Positions 8,982 through 18,174 of a DNA stretch of 64,000 nucleotides are shown one piece after another. Position 1 is the first letter of the stretch. Each line of letters begins with the position of its first letter. A model generated the notes under the pieces. It worked only from the letters and a program-made list of their open reading frames with translations, was not told where the DNA came from and ran no database searches. Source of the stretch: Verrucomicrobiota bacterium (GTDB lineage Bacteria > Verrucomicrobiota > Verrucomicrobiia > CAIQCK01); contig JACRQF010000009.1 of NCBI GenBank assembly GCA_016222825.1, forward strand, positions 620,001 through 684,000, written 5' to 3'. A program made the translations under genes and the position numbers.

Positions 8982-9974
8982 TTGAAAAACACTGCCGCCA
9001 TGACGGCTCGCCGCCATCTCGCCACACTCAGCCTCCTGGCTTTGGTTCTCGCAGCCGGGTGCAAACCGCGCGCCCAGGATAACGCCGTCATCATGGTTGG
9101 CACCGTCGAGCGCGACCGGCTGGAGATGCTCGCCCCGGTGACGGAGCTTCTGGCGGAGTTGCCGGTGCAGGAAGGCGAGACGGTGAAAGCCGGAACCGTC
9201 GTCGCCCGGCTCGACGACACGCGGCTCAAGGAGGAGATCGCAGCCCTCGGTCACACACGCGATGCCGAGAAAGCCAAGCTCGACGAACTGGAAGCGGGTT
9301 TCCGCTCGGAGGAAGTCGCGCAATCGCGCGCCGCTTACCAAGCCGCCGTCGCCCGCGCCGAAATCGCCGCCATCGAATTCCAGCGTGCCAAGACGCTCGT
9401 GGCGCAAGTCATCCAGCCGCAGGCGACTCTCGACACCGCGAAGTCCAACCTTGACGCCGCCGAGGCGGACAAACGCAGGGCGGCGGAGAACCTCCGGCAA
9501 TTCGAGACCGGCGCGCGTGGCGAGGACATCCGCGCCCAGCGAGCGTCGTTCGAGGCAGCCGGAGCGCGGCTCCGCGAGGCGCAGGTGCGGCAAAGTCAAC
9601 TCTCGCTCATTGCGCCACGAGCCTGCCGCGTGGATGTGCTGCCGTTCCGCCTCGGCGAGCGTGTGCCGGCCGGCGCGAGTCTCGCAACGTTGCTGGACTT
9701 GGAAAAGCCTTACGCCCGCGTCTTCGTGCCGGCGCGCGCGCGGGCTGCGATGTTGCCGGGCCGCGAAGGAACCGCACAAGCCGACGGCGTGGCGCGCGAG
9801 TTCAGAGTGCGCGTGCGGACGGTCTCCAGCGACGCGGCCTTCACGCCGTTCTACGCATTGACGGACAGCGAGCGCGGCCGGCTGTCATTCGCGGCAAAGA
9901 TGGACCTGATCGAGCCGGAGGCGCGGGAGCTGCCGGTCGGCGTGCCGGTGACGGTGAGGTTTCGATTGGAGTAA
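8982..9974 (+). CDS. HlyD-family membrane-fusion lipoprotein of an ABC exporter
   Basis: 330 residues (ATG at 8982; an ATG at 9000 is also possible). The N-terminus is a lipoprotein signal with lipobox LAAGC, so the protein is anchored by acylated Cys. Then come a lipoyl/barrel half ([23 protein letters not shown]), a coiled coil of roughly 100 residues rich in Ala/Glu/Arg, and the second lipoyl half with a beta-barrel domain. This is the periplasmic adaptor that joins an inner-membrane ABC pump to an outer-membrane channel. Its stop overlaps the ATG of the ATPase gene, and the permease and a porin follow, so the unit is an operon. Substrate unknown. Confidence 0.88.
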   Translation: MKNTAAMTARRHLATLSLLALVLAAGCKPRAQDNAVIMVGTVERDRLEMLAPVTELLAELPVQEGETVKAGTVVARLDDTRLKEEIAALGHTRDAEKAKLDELEAGFRSEEVAQSRAAYQAAVARAEIAAIEFQRAKTLVAQVIQPQATLDTAKSNLDAAEADKRRAAENLRQFETGARGEDIRAQRASFEAAGARLREAQVRQSQLSLIAPRACRVDVLPFRLGERVPAGASLATLLDLEKPYARVFVPARARAAMLPGREGTAQADGVAREFRVRVRTVSSDAAFTPFYALTDSERGRLSFAAKMDLIEPEARELPVGVPVTVRFRLE

Positions 9975-10054
9975 TGGAGTGTTGGAGTGATGGAGTAATG
10001 CAACAAAACCCAACACTCCAAGACTCCAAGACTCCACCACTCCAACCTTCCAAC
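9968..10054. repeat. Octamer repeats across the HlyD/ATPase gene junction
   Basis: Four 8-bp units of type ggagtrnt (ggagtaat, ggagtgtt, ggagtgat, ggagtaat; 9968-9999) are mirrored by complementary units of type actccaag/actccaac at 10014-10054. They encode the last residue of the adaptor and the first 25 or so residues of the ATPase. A related run lies at 58942-58980. Confidence 0.8.
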
Positions 10055-11002
10055 GGTCTCGCCATCGAAGCCCGTGGCCTCTCGCGCCGCTTCGGCCATG
10101 TGGTGGCGGTGGATGCGCTCGACCTGACGGTGGAGCGCGGGCGCATCCATGGCTTCCTCGGCCCGAACGGCTCCGGAAAAACCACGACGCTACGCATGCT
10201 CTGCGGCCTGCTGCGGCCAAGCGCCGGCACGGCGAAGGTGCTCGGCATGGACGTGGCGCACGCGGCCGAGGCGATCCGCCGCCAGATCGGCTACATGACG
10301 CAGCGGTTTTCGCTCTACGAAGACCTTACGGTGATCGAGAACCTGGAGTTCGTCGCGGTGGTGCAGGGGTTACCGGCAAAGAAACGCCGCGTGCGCCTGG
10401 ACGAACTGCTCGGCCGTTACGGTCTGAAGGACCACCGCCGCCAGATTGTCGGCACGCTCTCCGGCGGCGAGAAGCAGCGGCTCGCGCTCTCGGCGGCGGT
10501 GTTGCACGAACCGAAGCTGCTCTTCCTCGACGAACCGACGGCGGCGGTGGATCCGCAGAACCGGCGCGATTTCTGGGAAACGCTCTTCGACATCAGCGAC
10601 GGCGGAACGACGATTTTGGTCAGCACGCACTACATGGATGAAGCGGAGCGTTGCCACAGCCTTTCCATCCTCGATGTCGGCAAGCTCGCCGCAAGCGGGC
10701 CACCGCGGCGACTCGCCGAGACGCTCGGCCAACGCGTCGTCGAGGTTGAGACCGCCACGCCGCGCGAGGCGCAAACCGCGCTGCACCGCGCCGTCGGCGT
10801 GCTCAGCGTGGCGCAGATCGGCACGCATCTGCACATCCTCGTGGATGAAGACGCGAGCGACCCCGTCGGCGTTGTGACGACGGCGTTGCGCGACGCGGGG
10901 CTGAAGGGCCAAGTCACCTCTGCGCAGCCGGGCTTGGAGGACGTGTTTGTCGCTGTCACCATCGCCCGCCGCAAACGCGAGGCGGCAAGGAGTGCCGCAT
11001 GA
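9974..11002 (+). CDS. ABC transporter ATP-binding protein (exporter)
   Basis: 342 residues. Walker A GPNGSGKTT, Q-loop region YMTQRFSLYED, signature LSGGEKQRL, Walker B LLFLDEPTAAVDP and the switch His in STHYMDEAERC are all present, so the ATPase should be active. The C-terminal 100 residues form the accessory domain typical of ABC-2 drug/export ATPases. Residues 2-25 ([11 protein letters not shown]... to LQPSNG) are encoded by octamer repeats and do not resemble any ABC protein; the conserved fold starts at LAIEARGLSRRFG. The original start codon was probably displaced by the repeat. Overlaps the adaptor gene by 1 bp and the permease gene by 4 bp. Confidence 0.95.
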   Translation: MECWSDGVMQQNPTLQDSKTPPLQPSNGLAIEARGLSRRFGHVVAVDALDLTVERGRIHGFLGPNGSGKTTTLRMLCGLLRPSAGTAKVLGMDVAHAAEAIRRQIGYMTQRFSLYEDLTVIENLEFVAVVQGLPAKKRRVRLDELLGRYGLKDHRRQIVGTLSGGEKQRLALSAAVLHEPKLLFLDEPTAAVDPQNRRDFWETLFDISDGGTTILVSTHYMDEAERCHSLSILDVGKLAASGPPRRLAETLGQRVVEVETATPREAQTALHRAVGVLSVAQIGTHLHILVDEDASDPVGVVTTALRDAGLKGQVTSAQPGLEDVFVAVTIARRKREAARSAA

Positions 11003-12150
11003 ACAGCCTGCGCCGCCTCTTTGCGATCATGCAGAAGGAATTCCGTCAGTTGAAGCGGGACCGCGTGTCGTTCGCGATGATCGTCATGATTCCGCTGATC
11101 CAACTCACCATCTTCGGCTACGCCATCAACACCGACGTGCGGCACTTGCGCGCGGCGGTGAGCGACGAATCACGCACCGACCTCTCGCGCGAATTGATCG
11201 CGATGGTCGCGCAAACGCAAGTGGTGGACTTCGTCGGCACTGCCTCCGGCCCGCGCGAACTGGAGCAGTGGATCAAGGAAGGCCGCGTTTCCGTCGGCAT
11301 CGTCATCCCGTTCGACTATGCGCGGCGGGTGGAGCGCGGCGAGGACCAACCCGCGCAACTGCTCGTGGACGGCAGCGACCCGATTGTGGGACAGGCGGTG
11401 ATGCAACTGGCTCAGTTACGCCTGCCCGGCGTAAAAGCAACCGCCACGTCGCGTAACGCCGCCGTCGAGGAGCGCGCCACCGCCATGACCAGCCCCGTCT
11501 CGCGACCGATCATCCCGTTTGAGGTCCGGCTCGACTACAACCCGGAGCGCATCTCGGCGGTCTCGATCGTGCCGGGGTTGCTCGGCGTAATCCTGACGAT
11601 GACGATGGTGCTCTTCACGGCAGTGGCCATCGTCCGTGAGCGCGAGCGGGGCACGCTGGAAATGCTCATCACCACGCCGGTGCGGACGGCGGAGTTGATG
11701 ATCGGCAAGATCGTGCCGTGCATCGGCGTCGGCTTGGTGCAAATCTCCATCATCCTCTGTCTCGGCGTGGCGCTTTTCCATGTGCCCATCCGCGGCTCGC
11801 TGGTGGACCTCTACATCGCCGGCCTCGCGTTCATCGTGGCCAACCTGACGATGGGGCTGCTGAACTCGACCTTCGCGCAGAACCAGTTCCAAGCGATGCA
11901 GCTCACCTTCTTCTTCTTCCTGCCGAGCATCCTGCTCTCCGGTTTTATGTTCCCCTTCGACGGCATGCCCGTGCCTGCACAATGGATCGGCGAATTGCTG
12001 CCGTTGACGCACTTCAACCGCATGTCGCGCGGCATCTTGCTGCGCGGCGCGACGCTGTCGGAAATCGGCCGCGATCTCTGGCCGCTGGCGGCATTCTTCT
12101 GCGTGGTGATGACAGCGGTGCTGCTGCGCTTCAGGAAGCGGCTGGATTAA
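10999..12150 (+). CDS. ABC-2 type permease
   Basis: 383 residues. One N-terminal membrane segment (FAMIVMIPLIQLTIFGYAI), a periplasmic domain of about 150 residues, then five hydrophobic segments from about residue 190 on, with the family motif RERERGTLEMLITTPVR before the membrane cluster. Ends in RFRKRLD. It forms the transmembrane part of the exporter with the ATPase and HlyD protein (YbhFGRS-like arrangement). Such systems normally have two permeases; a fragment resembling the end of a second one is found at 14163-14225. Confidence 0.93.
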   Translation: MNSLRRLFAIMQKEFRQLKRDRVSFAMIVMIPLIQLTIFGYAINTDVRHLRAAVSDESRTDLSRELIAMVAQTQVVDFVGTASGPRELEQWIKEGRVSVGIVIPFDYARRVERGEDQPAQLLVDGSDPIVGQAVMQLAQLRLPGVKATATSRNAAVEERATAMTSPVSRPIIPFEVRLDYNPERISAVSIVPGLLGVILTMTMVLFTAVAIVRERERGTLEMLITTPVRTAELMIGKIVPCIGVGLVQISIILCLGVALFHVPIRGSLVDLYIAGLAFIVANLTMGLLNSTFAQNQFQAMQLTFFFFLPSILLSGFMFPFDGMPVPAQWIGELLPLTHFNRMSRGILLRGATLSEIGRDLWPLAAFFCVVMTAVLLRFRKRLD

Positions 12151-12164
12151 CTCGTATTCAAACC

Positions 12165-13466
12165 ATGACCAGACCGACAAGCCTTGCTGTCGCTGTTCTG
12201 TTCCTAACGAGGGGCTTGTTGGCCGCGGAGAAGGAAGCACTCACGGTCCCGACGGATTCGGAACACAGGACCGCTGTATCGGAAGCGGTCTCCTTCCTCA
12301 AGGAGGGACGCCTCTCGGCCTCGGCTCGTTATCGCTACGAAGTCTTCGACCGCGACGAGCCGGCTTTCACGCACACGGCGCAAGCTTCGACGATGCGGCT
12401 GGCGGCCGGCTACGAAACGCCGATGCTCTACGGCTTCTCGGCTTTCGGCGAGTTCGAGGGCGTATATGCGCTGGGAATCGAGGACTACAGCATTCCCACG
12501 GTGCCGTCGCTGAACAAGCCCGGCTTCCCCGCCATCCTCGATCCTCTGGGCAGCGAGTTGAATCAGGGCTGGGTGCGATGGCAATGGGCCGGCGACGATG
12601 TCCGCGCCGTGCTCACTTTGGGGCGGCTGGAAATCATGCTCAACGACGGGCGGTTTCTCAGCGTTTCCTACTGGCGGCAAAACCACGAGAGTTGCGACAC
12701 CGCTCATCTCAATCTCGACTTGCCGCTCGGGTTTGGGTTGACCTATGCCTATCTCGATCGCGTGCATCGCGTGATGGGCGAAGACGCCAGCGACGGTCAG
12801 CCGACGATGAACTCGCACCTCTACGATGTCCGCTGGAAACAGAAGGACGTGGTGAACGTCTCGGCTTACGGGGTGCTTCTCGATTTCCAACAGTCGCAGT
12901 TCTACACCAGTTCCACGCGCACGCTCGGCGTTCGCGGTGAAGGCCCGTGGAAACTCGATGCGGACTGGGCGCTCTGCTACACGGCCGAGTTCGCCAACCA
13001 GCGCAACTTCGGAGAAAACCCGAACTATGTGGACGCGAATTACTGGCTGGGCGAGCTGGGCTTCGCGTTCAAGGGCCACAGCGTCAAGGGCGGCGTCGCG
13101 TGGCTCGGTGGGCGCAGCGTCACCGACAAACTCTCGTCCCCCCTGGCGCACCCGTTCAACGGCAGGACGGAGTTGTTCGCGCTCACTCCCAGCATCGGCA
13201 ACAGCCACGGATTGGAGGCCGAATACGTCAGCGCGTCCGGCCCGGTCGGTCCGGTGGACGGCCTCACCTACACTGTGACGTTCTACGACTACCACTCCGC
13301 CAACGACCGCATCCACTACGGCAACGAACTTGATATCGGGATGATCTGGAAGGTAAAGCCGGTGAGCGAGAAGTTGGAGGTTGGTTTCAGGTTCTCCAAG
13401 TATTGGGCGGACACATTGTTTGGCGCCACGCTGCGCGGCGCCGTCTATACGAGTTACACCTTCTGA
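12165..13466 (+). CDS. Outer-membrane porin, alginate-export-like
   Basis: 433 residues from the ATG at 12165, 14 bp after the permease stop. Signal peptide 1-20 (MTRPTSLAVAVLFL...LLAAE). The rest is rich in alternating hydrophobic strands and ends in a terminal Phe (VYTSYTF), as expected for an outer-membrane barrel. A central block (TLGRLEIMLNDGRFLSVSYWRQN) resembles the conserved GRQxIxLDNxRFVGxVxWRQN motif of alginate-export porins. It may serve the upstream exporter as the outer-membrane exit, although such porins usually work alone; the assignment rests on that motif and topology. Confidence 0.75.
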   Translation: MTRPTSLAVAVLFLTRGLLAAEKEALTVPTDSEHRTAVSEAVSFLKEGRLSASARYRYEVFDRDEPAFTHTAQASTMRLAAGYETPMLYGFSAFGEFEGVYALGIEDYSIPTVPSLNKPGFPAILDPLGSELNQGWVRWQWAGDDVRAVLTLGRLEIMLNDGRFLSVSYWRQNHESCDTAHLNLDLPLGFGLTYAYLDRVHRVMGEDASDGQPTMNSHLYDVRWKQKDVVNVSAYGVLLDFQQSQFYTSSTRTLGVRGEGPWKLDADWALCYTAEFANQRNFGENPNYVDANYWLGELGFAFKGHSVKGGVAWLGGRSVTDKLSSPLAHPFNGRTELFALTPSIGNSHGLEAEYVSASGPVGPVDGLTYTVTFYDYHSANDRIHYGNELDIGMIWKVKPVSEKLEVGFRFSKYWADTLFGATLRGAVYTSYTF

Positions 13467-13476
13467 AAGACATCCG

Positions 13477-13782
13477 ATGTTCCGTGATGAAGAGAAACGA
13501 CTTGGAAGCGCCGGGGATGTGGAGCATATTTCGCCTGTGAGTTCAGCGACTGTCGAACAAGTGCAGAAGAATCTGAAGACCTATCTCGCCGAGGTGGAGA
13601 AGGGCAACGAAGTGTTGATTTCCCAAGACAACAAGCTCGTTGCCCGTCTTGTGCCTGCCGACCGGGCGGAAGGCGACTGGCACCGGTTCTCGGTCGAGGG
13701 TCTGGATCGCGCTTACGGTCCGAAGGAGCCGGAGTATGACGCCGGCCTGATCAAAGAGGCGAATCCCGAATACAAGCCATGA
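13477..13782 (+). CDS. Phd/YefM-family antitoxin
   Basis: 101 residues from the ATG at 13477, or 81 from the GTG at 13537, which would give a more typical antitoxin opening (SSATVEQVQKNLKTYLAEVEKG). The block VLISQDNKLVARLVP is the Phd/YefM signature. The C-terminal third, including GPKEPEYDAGLIKEANPEY, is acidic and likely wraps the toxin. It overlaps the toxin gene by 4 bp. The pair should be autoregulated through the DNA-binding N-terminal domain, by analogy with known systems. Confidence 0.82.
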   Translation: MFRDEEKRLGSAGDVEHISPVSSATVEQVQKNLKTYLAEVEKGNEVLISQDNKLVARLVPADRAEGDWHRFSVEGLDRAYGPKEPEYDAGLIKEANPEYKP

Positions 13783-14123
13783 GGGAAGGCGCGGTCATCC
13801 TCATCCCGCTTCCTCAAGCCGACGGCGTCACCAAGAACCGGCCTGCGCTTGTCTTGCGGCAACTCCCGAAGTTTGGCGACTGGCTCGTGTGCGGTCTCAG
13901 CACACAGCTCGCGCAATACGTTCCCGGCTTCGATGAGCTTCTGGATCCCAAGAACAGCGACTACAAAGCCAGCGGTGTGATGCAACCGTCTGTGGTCCGA
14001 CTCGGTTTTCTCGCCGTGGTGCCGCAAACTCGCGTGTTGGGCACCATCGGCGTCGTCTCCCCCGAACGCCACGCACGATTGCTGCACAACCTCGCGAGCC
14101 ATTTGGTTCTTGGAAGACGCTGA
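13779..14123 (+). CDS. PemK/MazF-family toxin
   Basis: 114 residues. The N-terminal segment (GAVILIPLPQADGVTKNRPALVL) is the beta-hairpin and first strand of the MazF/PemK fold, with the NRPALVL motif that is conserved in the family; the rest is a short domain of beta strands and a C-terminal helix. MazF/PemK proteins are ribosome-independent mRNA endonucleases. Translationally coupled to the Phd-type antitoxin. A Phd antitoxin with a PemK-like toxin is a mixed pairing seen in some genomes. Inserted between the exporter operon and a remnant of another permease. Confidence 0.85.
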   Translation: MREGAVILIPLPQADGVTKNRPALVLRQLPKFGDWLVCGLSTQLAQYVPGFDELLDPKNSDYKASGVMQPSVVRLGFLAVVPQTRVLGTIGVVSPERHARLLHNLASHLVLGRR

Positions 14124-14162
14124 TAGTTTTGCAGCCTTTCCGTTGCGCGGCGTTCGCCGAAG

Positions 14163-14225
14163 TTGCGCCGCGAACTGTGGCTGATGACGGTCGTGCTGCC
14201 ACGCTTCAGGAAACGGCTGGATTAG
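14163..14225 (+). pseudogene. 3' remnant of a second ABC-2 permease
   Basis: In frame it reads LRRELWLMTVVLPRFRKRLD followed by a stop. This matches the end of the intact permease at 10999-12150 (DLWPL...VMTAVLLRFRKRLD and stop), also at the DNA level (the cgcttcagga and cggctggatta segments are shared). No start or preceding domain remains, so it is a decayed end of a paralogous gene. Confidence 0.8.
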
Positions 14226-14257
14226 TTCGGCGGGCGCGGTAGCATGACAACCCAGAC

Positions 14258-15037
14258 ATGAACGTCGTTCGGAACCGATTACTCAAGATGCTGGCGGCGG
14301 CATGGATGGCTTCGGCTGGCTTGGCAATGGCGGCGGAGGTCTGGCCAGCGCAAACACAGCCGCTGAATGAGACGACGCTGAAGTTCCAACTCGATGCGCT
14401 CGACACCGCGGTCAAGAGCCTGCCGAAGAAGTTGCTGCCGGCGCTGAGATTCCAGAAACTTTACTGGCAGATGATTTCCGGCGTGCCGTCGGCGGCTTGG
14501 CGCGCGGAGTTGGAGCGGGGCGCGCGGCAGGAAGGTGATGAGCCGGCGGTGAACGCGGTGCGCGAACTGTCGCGGGTCTGGCTGGCGCGAGTGCAGATGC
14601 AGGAGATTGACGCGGCGTTGCTCGGCTACTATCGCCACAACGTCGCCTTCCCGCTGTCGCTCGACGCGGTGATGAAAGAGATTCCGGCGGCGGCGCAGAA
14701 GGACCCGTGGGGCCAGCCGTGGGTTTACAAGCCGGTGACGCCCGGCGGCCTGAAGCGGCACATCAACCAGCGCTACCAGATCGGCCCGACGCGGTTTCCT
14801 CAGCTTGCGACGTTCAAGGACGCGGTCCGCAAGCGCGCGCCACCGGCGACGGCGTGGAAGATTTCGTCGCGCAACATCGGCGGCGGCACGGCGCTGGAGT
14901 TTCGCTCTACCGGCGCGGAGCAGTCGGTGGCGACGCTTCAACCCGGCGGTTCCGTCGGCGGCAACATGCTGGTCTTCATCGGCGACCGATGGGCGCTGAT
15001 GGCCGCGCTGGACCAGTTCTTCACCGTCAACTTCTGA
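14258..15037 (+). CDS. Secreted protein, first gene of the DUF58/BatA operon
   Basis: 259 residues. A signal peptide covers about 1-25 (MLAAAWMASAGLAMAAE). The middle contains IDAALLGYYRHNVAFPLSLDAV and DPWGQPWVYKP, which resemble the C-terminal core of type II secretion pseudopilin GspG (the LxxYxxDxGxYP...DPWGxPY pattern), but there is no N-methylation motif, so it is not a pilin. The gene ends 2 bp before the DUF58 gene. Function unknown; a periplasmic role with the von Willebrand-type proteins downstream is inferred from position only. Confidence 0.6.
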   Translation: MNVVRNRLLKMLAAAWMASAGLAMAAEVWPAQTQPLNETTLKFQLDALDTAVKSLPKKLLPALRFQKLYWQMISGVPSAAWRAELERGARQEGDEPAVNAVRELSRVWLARVQMQEIDAALLGYYRHNVAFPLSLDAVMKEIPAAAQKDPWGQPWVYKPVTPGGLKRHINQRYQIGPTRFPQLATFKDAVRKRAPPATAWKISSRNIGGGTALEFRSTGAEQSVATLQPGGSVGGNMLVFIGDRWALMAALDQFFTVNF

Positions 15038-15039
15038 CC

Positions 15040-15948
15040 ATGGAACACGGCAGCGCCATCACGGACTTCCTCACGCCGCAGGAGATGAGCAAGCTCGACA
15101 CGTTCGTGCTGCGCGCGCGGTCGGTGGTGGAAAGTTCCCGCAGCGGCATGCACAAAAGTCCGCTGAAAGGCTCCAGCGTCGAGTTCGCCGACTACCGCCA
15201 ATACGTCAAGGGCGACAACCTCCGTTACATTGACTGGAAGGTGCTCGGCCGCACGGACCGCTACTACATCAAACAGTTCGAGGAGGAGACCAGCCTCCGC
15301 GTGCAGGTCATCATAGACAGCTCCGGCTCGATGGCGTTCCAGTCGGGCAAGCGGCCGACGAAATACGATTACGCCTGCCGCGTCGCCGCCGCCCTCGCCT
15401 ACGTCACCACGCGGCAGCAGGACGGGCTGGGTCTGACGATCTTCGACAGCGAAATTCGCCAGCACGTCCCGACGCGCACCGGCACGCGGCACCTGCGGAC
15501 CATCGCCGAGCGGCTCGCTGAGAACCGGCCGCGCGGCCACACGAAGACCGGTTACGCGCTGCACAGCCTCGCCGAGATGATCCGCCGCCGCGCGCTCATC
15601 GTCATCCTGAGCGACCTCTTCGACGACCCGGAGGAGGTGTTCAACGCCATCGCCCACTTCAAGAAGAAGATGCACGACGTAATCGTGATGCAGATCCTCG
15701 ACCCGATGGAGCTGGAACTCGACGTGGACCGCGTCGCGGAGTTCATTGACATGGAGACGGACGAGCGCATCGAGTTGAACCCGCGCGCAGCGCAGCTCGC
15801 CTACAAGGGAGCGTTGCAGGAGTTCGTCAACCACACCCGCGAGCGTTGCCAGGTGCTCAACGTGGACTATCGCCTCTGCTCGACGAAGCAGACCTTCGAG
15901 GACTTCGTCCACCAATACCTCATCGAACGCCGGCAGATGTCCCTCTGA
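15040..15948 (+). CDS. DUF58 protein (VWA-like), Bat operon
   Basis: 302 residues from the ATG at 15040. DUF58 proteins have the motif SxxKGSxVEFADYRxYxxGDxxRxIDWKVxGRTD, seen here at about residues 43-75, followed by a von Willebrand A-like fold whose first strand ends in the metal-site motif DSSGSM. No membrane helices. In Bat/MoxR loci, DUF58 proteins act with a MoxR-type AAA ATPase and membrane VWA proteins; no MoxR gene is present in this window. Overlaps the next gene by 1 bp (TGATG). Confidence 0.92.
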   Translation: MEHGSAITDFLTPQEMSKLDTFVLRARSVVESSRSGMHKSPLKGSSVEFADYRQYVKGDNLRYIDWKVLGRTDRYYIKQFEEETSLRVQVIIDSSGSMAFQSGKRPTKYDYACRVAAALAYVTTRQQDGLGLTIFDSEIRQHVPTRTGTRHLRTIAERLAENRPRGHTKTGYALHSLAEMIRRRALIVILSDLFDDPEEVFNAIAHFKKKMHDVIVMQILDPMELELDVDRVAEFIDMETDERIELNPRAAQLAYKGALQEFVNHTRERCQVLNVDYRLCSTKQTFEDFVHQYLIERRQMSL

Positions 15949-18161
15949 TGAGCGCGCTCTTCCAAACCATTCTCGGAAGCTTCCAATCACCGTGGATGCT
16001 CTGGGGACTGCTCTCGGTGGCCGCGCCGATCATCATCCATCTGCTCCAGCGCCGGCGCGTCGTGCAGATTCCGTTCAGCACGCTGCGGTTCCTGAAGGCC
16101 ATCTCGGCAAAGACCACCCGCCGCTCGCGCATCGAGAACCTGCTGCTGCTCTTCCTGCGTTGTCTCATCTTCGCGCTGCTCATCCTCGCCGCGGCGCGGC
16201 CGGTGATCTCCGCGAAAGCGTCGCGCTACCTCGGCGGTAACGTCCCTCGCACGGTGGTGCTGATGATTGACAACTCCCTCAGCATGGCCTACCGCGCCGG
16301 CGAGCAGACGCGGCTGGAACTGGCCAAGCGGCAGGCGATGGCCATCCTCGATGACCTCAAGCCCGACGACGAGGTCGCCGTCATCGCCGTCAGCGACCGC
16401 GCCGACAATCTCATCGCCGAGCCGACGGTGAAACACGAGATGGCGCGACAGGCCGTGCAATCGCTCCAGCCCACCGAGGCGCGGACGGATTTCTCCGCCG
16501 GCTTCCGCGAGGCGCGGCGCATCGTGCTCAAGTCCGAGAAAGGCATCCGCCTCGTCTTCCTCATCACCGACAACCAGGAGTCCGGCTGGCGTTTCGAGTC
16601 GAAGTCCGTCTTCAACCAGGACTGGAACTCGAAAAGCCCGAAGCTCATCATCGTCCGGACCGACGAGCTCGCGTCGGTCAACGGCTCGGTCAAGAACATC
16701 GCCTTCCGCTCGCAGTTCGCCACCGGCGGCTCGCTGGTGCGCGGCGTCGCGACGGTGGAGAACAGCGCCGCCGCGCCGTTGCACGACCTGCTGGAGATCC
16801 GGCTCGGCGAGGAGCGCGTCGCGCAACGGCCCGTGGACGTGGACGCCAACTCCGCGGTGGACGTGCAGTTCGAGTTCACCGCGCCGGCGGTGCTGAGCCG
16901 CGCGCTGCAAGGCTACGGCAAGCTCCAAGGCGATAACCTGCCGGGCGACGACAGGTTCTACTTCGCGCTGCCCGTCTATAAACCGCCGCGCGTCCTCGTC
17001 GTCCAGGCGCAACAGGGCGGCGAGGAGCGGATGCAGTCGGGCTTCTTCCTGAAGAAGGCGCTCGCCGTCGGCCTCGACGCCGACACCGCCGCCAGCTCCG
17101 TGAACGTCATCTCCTCGAACGAACTCGACGACAAGCCGCTCGAACCCTACTCCATCGTCTTCCTCGCCGACCTGCCGCGCTTTAGCGACCGCGCCGTCGT
17201 GCGGCTCAACCGCTACCTCGACACCGGCCGCACCGTGGCGCTCTTCGTCGGCGACCAGTCCAGCATTGACCAGCTCAAGCGGCTCGACTTCCTGCCCGCC
17301 AAGCCGACCAAGCGCTACGACCTGCCCGCCAACCGCATCGCCACGCGCGTCACCGACCCGAACCATCCGCTCTTTGCCAGCGCATGGGGTTCCGAAATGC
17401 CGTTCCCGCCCATCCCGCAGCAGAAGATGTTCGACTGGGACCTCGCCAAGGACGCCCGCGTCCTCATCCTCATGGCCGGCCAGTATCCGTTCCTCATCGC
17501 CGGCGAACGCGGCCAGGGCCGGGTCCTCATCGTCAACGCCTCCGCCGACCGCGCCTGGGGCGACCTGCCGCTCTCGCCGGCCTTCCTGCCCCTCGTCCAG
17601 CAGATCACCCGCTGGTCCGCCGAACAAGTCGCGCGGCAATCCACCTTCCACGTCGGCGACCCCGTGCCCGGCACGCCCGCCATCCCGCGCGACCAGGCCC
17701 TCACCGTCACCCTGCCCGACAACACCACCGTCAACCTCCCCGCCGGCGAACACGCCACCCTGCTCGCCCGCGCCGAGCGCACCGGCTTCTACACCGTCAC
17801 CGCCGCCACCGAGGGCGTCGTCCAGCAGTTCGTCGTCAACGTCCCGCCCGTCGAATCCCGGCTCACCCCCATCACCCCGCCGCAGCTCGACCGCATCATC
17901 CCGCGCGACACCAGCCACGACCTCGTCACCGGCCTCGACCCCCTCAAACAATGGCTCGAGCAAAACCGCGGTCTCACCAAACTCTGGCCCTCCATCCTCC
18001 TGCTGGCCCTGCTCGTCTTTGCGGTGGAATCCCTCATCGCCAACCTCCTGGCCGCCAGCCGTTCCCAAGCCGAGGAGACCCACATCCGCACCGGCCGCCT
18101 CAACAAACGCCGCCTCTTCCAACCCTTCCGCGCTGGGGGAACAGAGTCGGAAGCGGCGTGA
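15948..18161 (+). CDS. BatA-like membrane protein with VWA domain
   Basis: 737 residues from the ATG at 15948. The N-terminus is the BatA/aerotolerance N-terminal domain (two membrane segments with the motif PIIIHLLQRRR and IPFSTLRFLK). A VWA domain follows with metal-site motif DNSLSM (about residue 107) and SDRAD; then a long periplasmic region with a glutamine-amidotransferase-like ThuA/Rossmann part and a C-terminal membrane helix (LLALLVFAVESLIANLL). Batlike proteins sit in the inner membrane; their exact job is unknown and may concern envelope or redox stress. Co-transcribed with DUF58 and the next VWA protein. Confidence 0.9.
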   Translation: MSALFQTILGSFQSPWMLWGLLSVAAPIIIHLLQRRRVVQIPFSTLRFLKAISAKTTRRSRIENLLLLFLRCLIFALLILAAARPVISAKASRYLGGNVPRTVVLMIDNSLSMAYRAGEQTRLELAKRQAMAILDDLKPDDEVAVIAVSDRADNLIAEPTVKHEMARQAVQSLQPTEARTDFSAGFREARRIVLKSEKGIRLVFLITDNQESGWRFESKSVFNQDWNSKSPKLIIVRTDELASVNGSVKNIAFRSQFATGGSLVRGVATVENSAAAPLHDLLEIRLGEERVAQRPVDVDANSAVDVQFEFTAPAVLSRALQGYGKLQGDNLPGDDRFYFALPVYKPPRVLVVQAQQGGEERMQSGFFLKKALAVGLDADTAASSVNVISSNELDDKPLEPYSIVFLADLPRFSDRAVVRLNRYLDTGRTVALFVGDQSSIDQLKRLDFLPAKPTKRYDLPANRIATRVTDPNHPLFASAWGSEMPFPPIPQQKMFDWDLAKDARVLILMAGQYPFLIAGERGQGRVLIVNASADRAWGDLPLSPAFLPLVQQITRWSAEQVARQSTFHVGDPVPGTPAIPRDQALTVTLPDNTTVNLPAGEHATLLARAERTGFYTVTAATEGVVQQFVVNVPPVESRLTPITPPQLDRIIPRDTSHDLVTGLDPLKQWLEQNRGLTKLWPSILLLALLVFAVESLIANLLAASRSQAEETHIRTGRLNKRRLFQPFRAGGTESEAA

Positions 18162-18174
18162 GGATGAACGAGGC

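Noticed and set aside
13477..14123. Toxin-antitoxin pair as part of a larger mobile element
   Set aside because: No transposase, integrase or flanking repeats found; only the permease remnant behind it.
17266..18174. A long Ser/Pro/Arg-rich open stretch upstream of and in frame with the VWA gene at 18175
   Set aside because: It is the +1 frame of the BatA-like gene; the real start is the ATG at 18175 with its ribosome-binding site.
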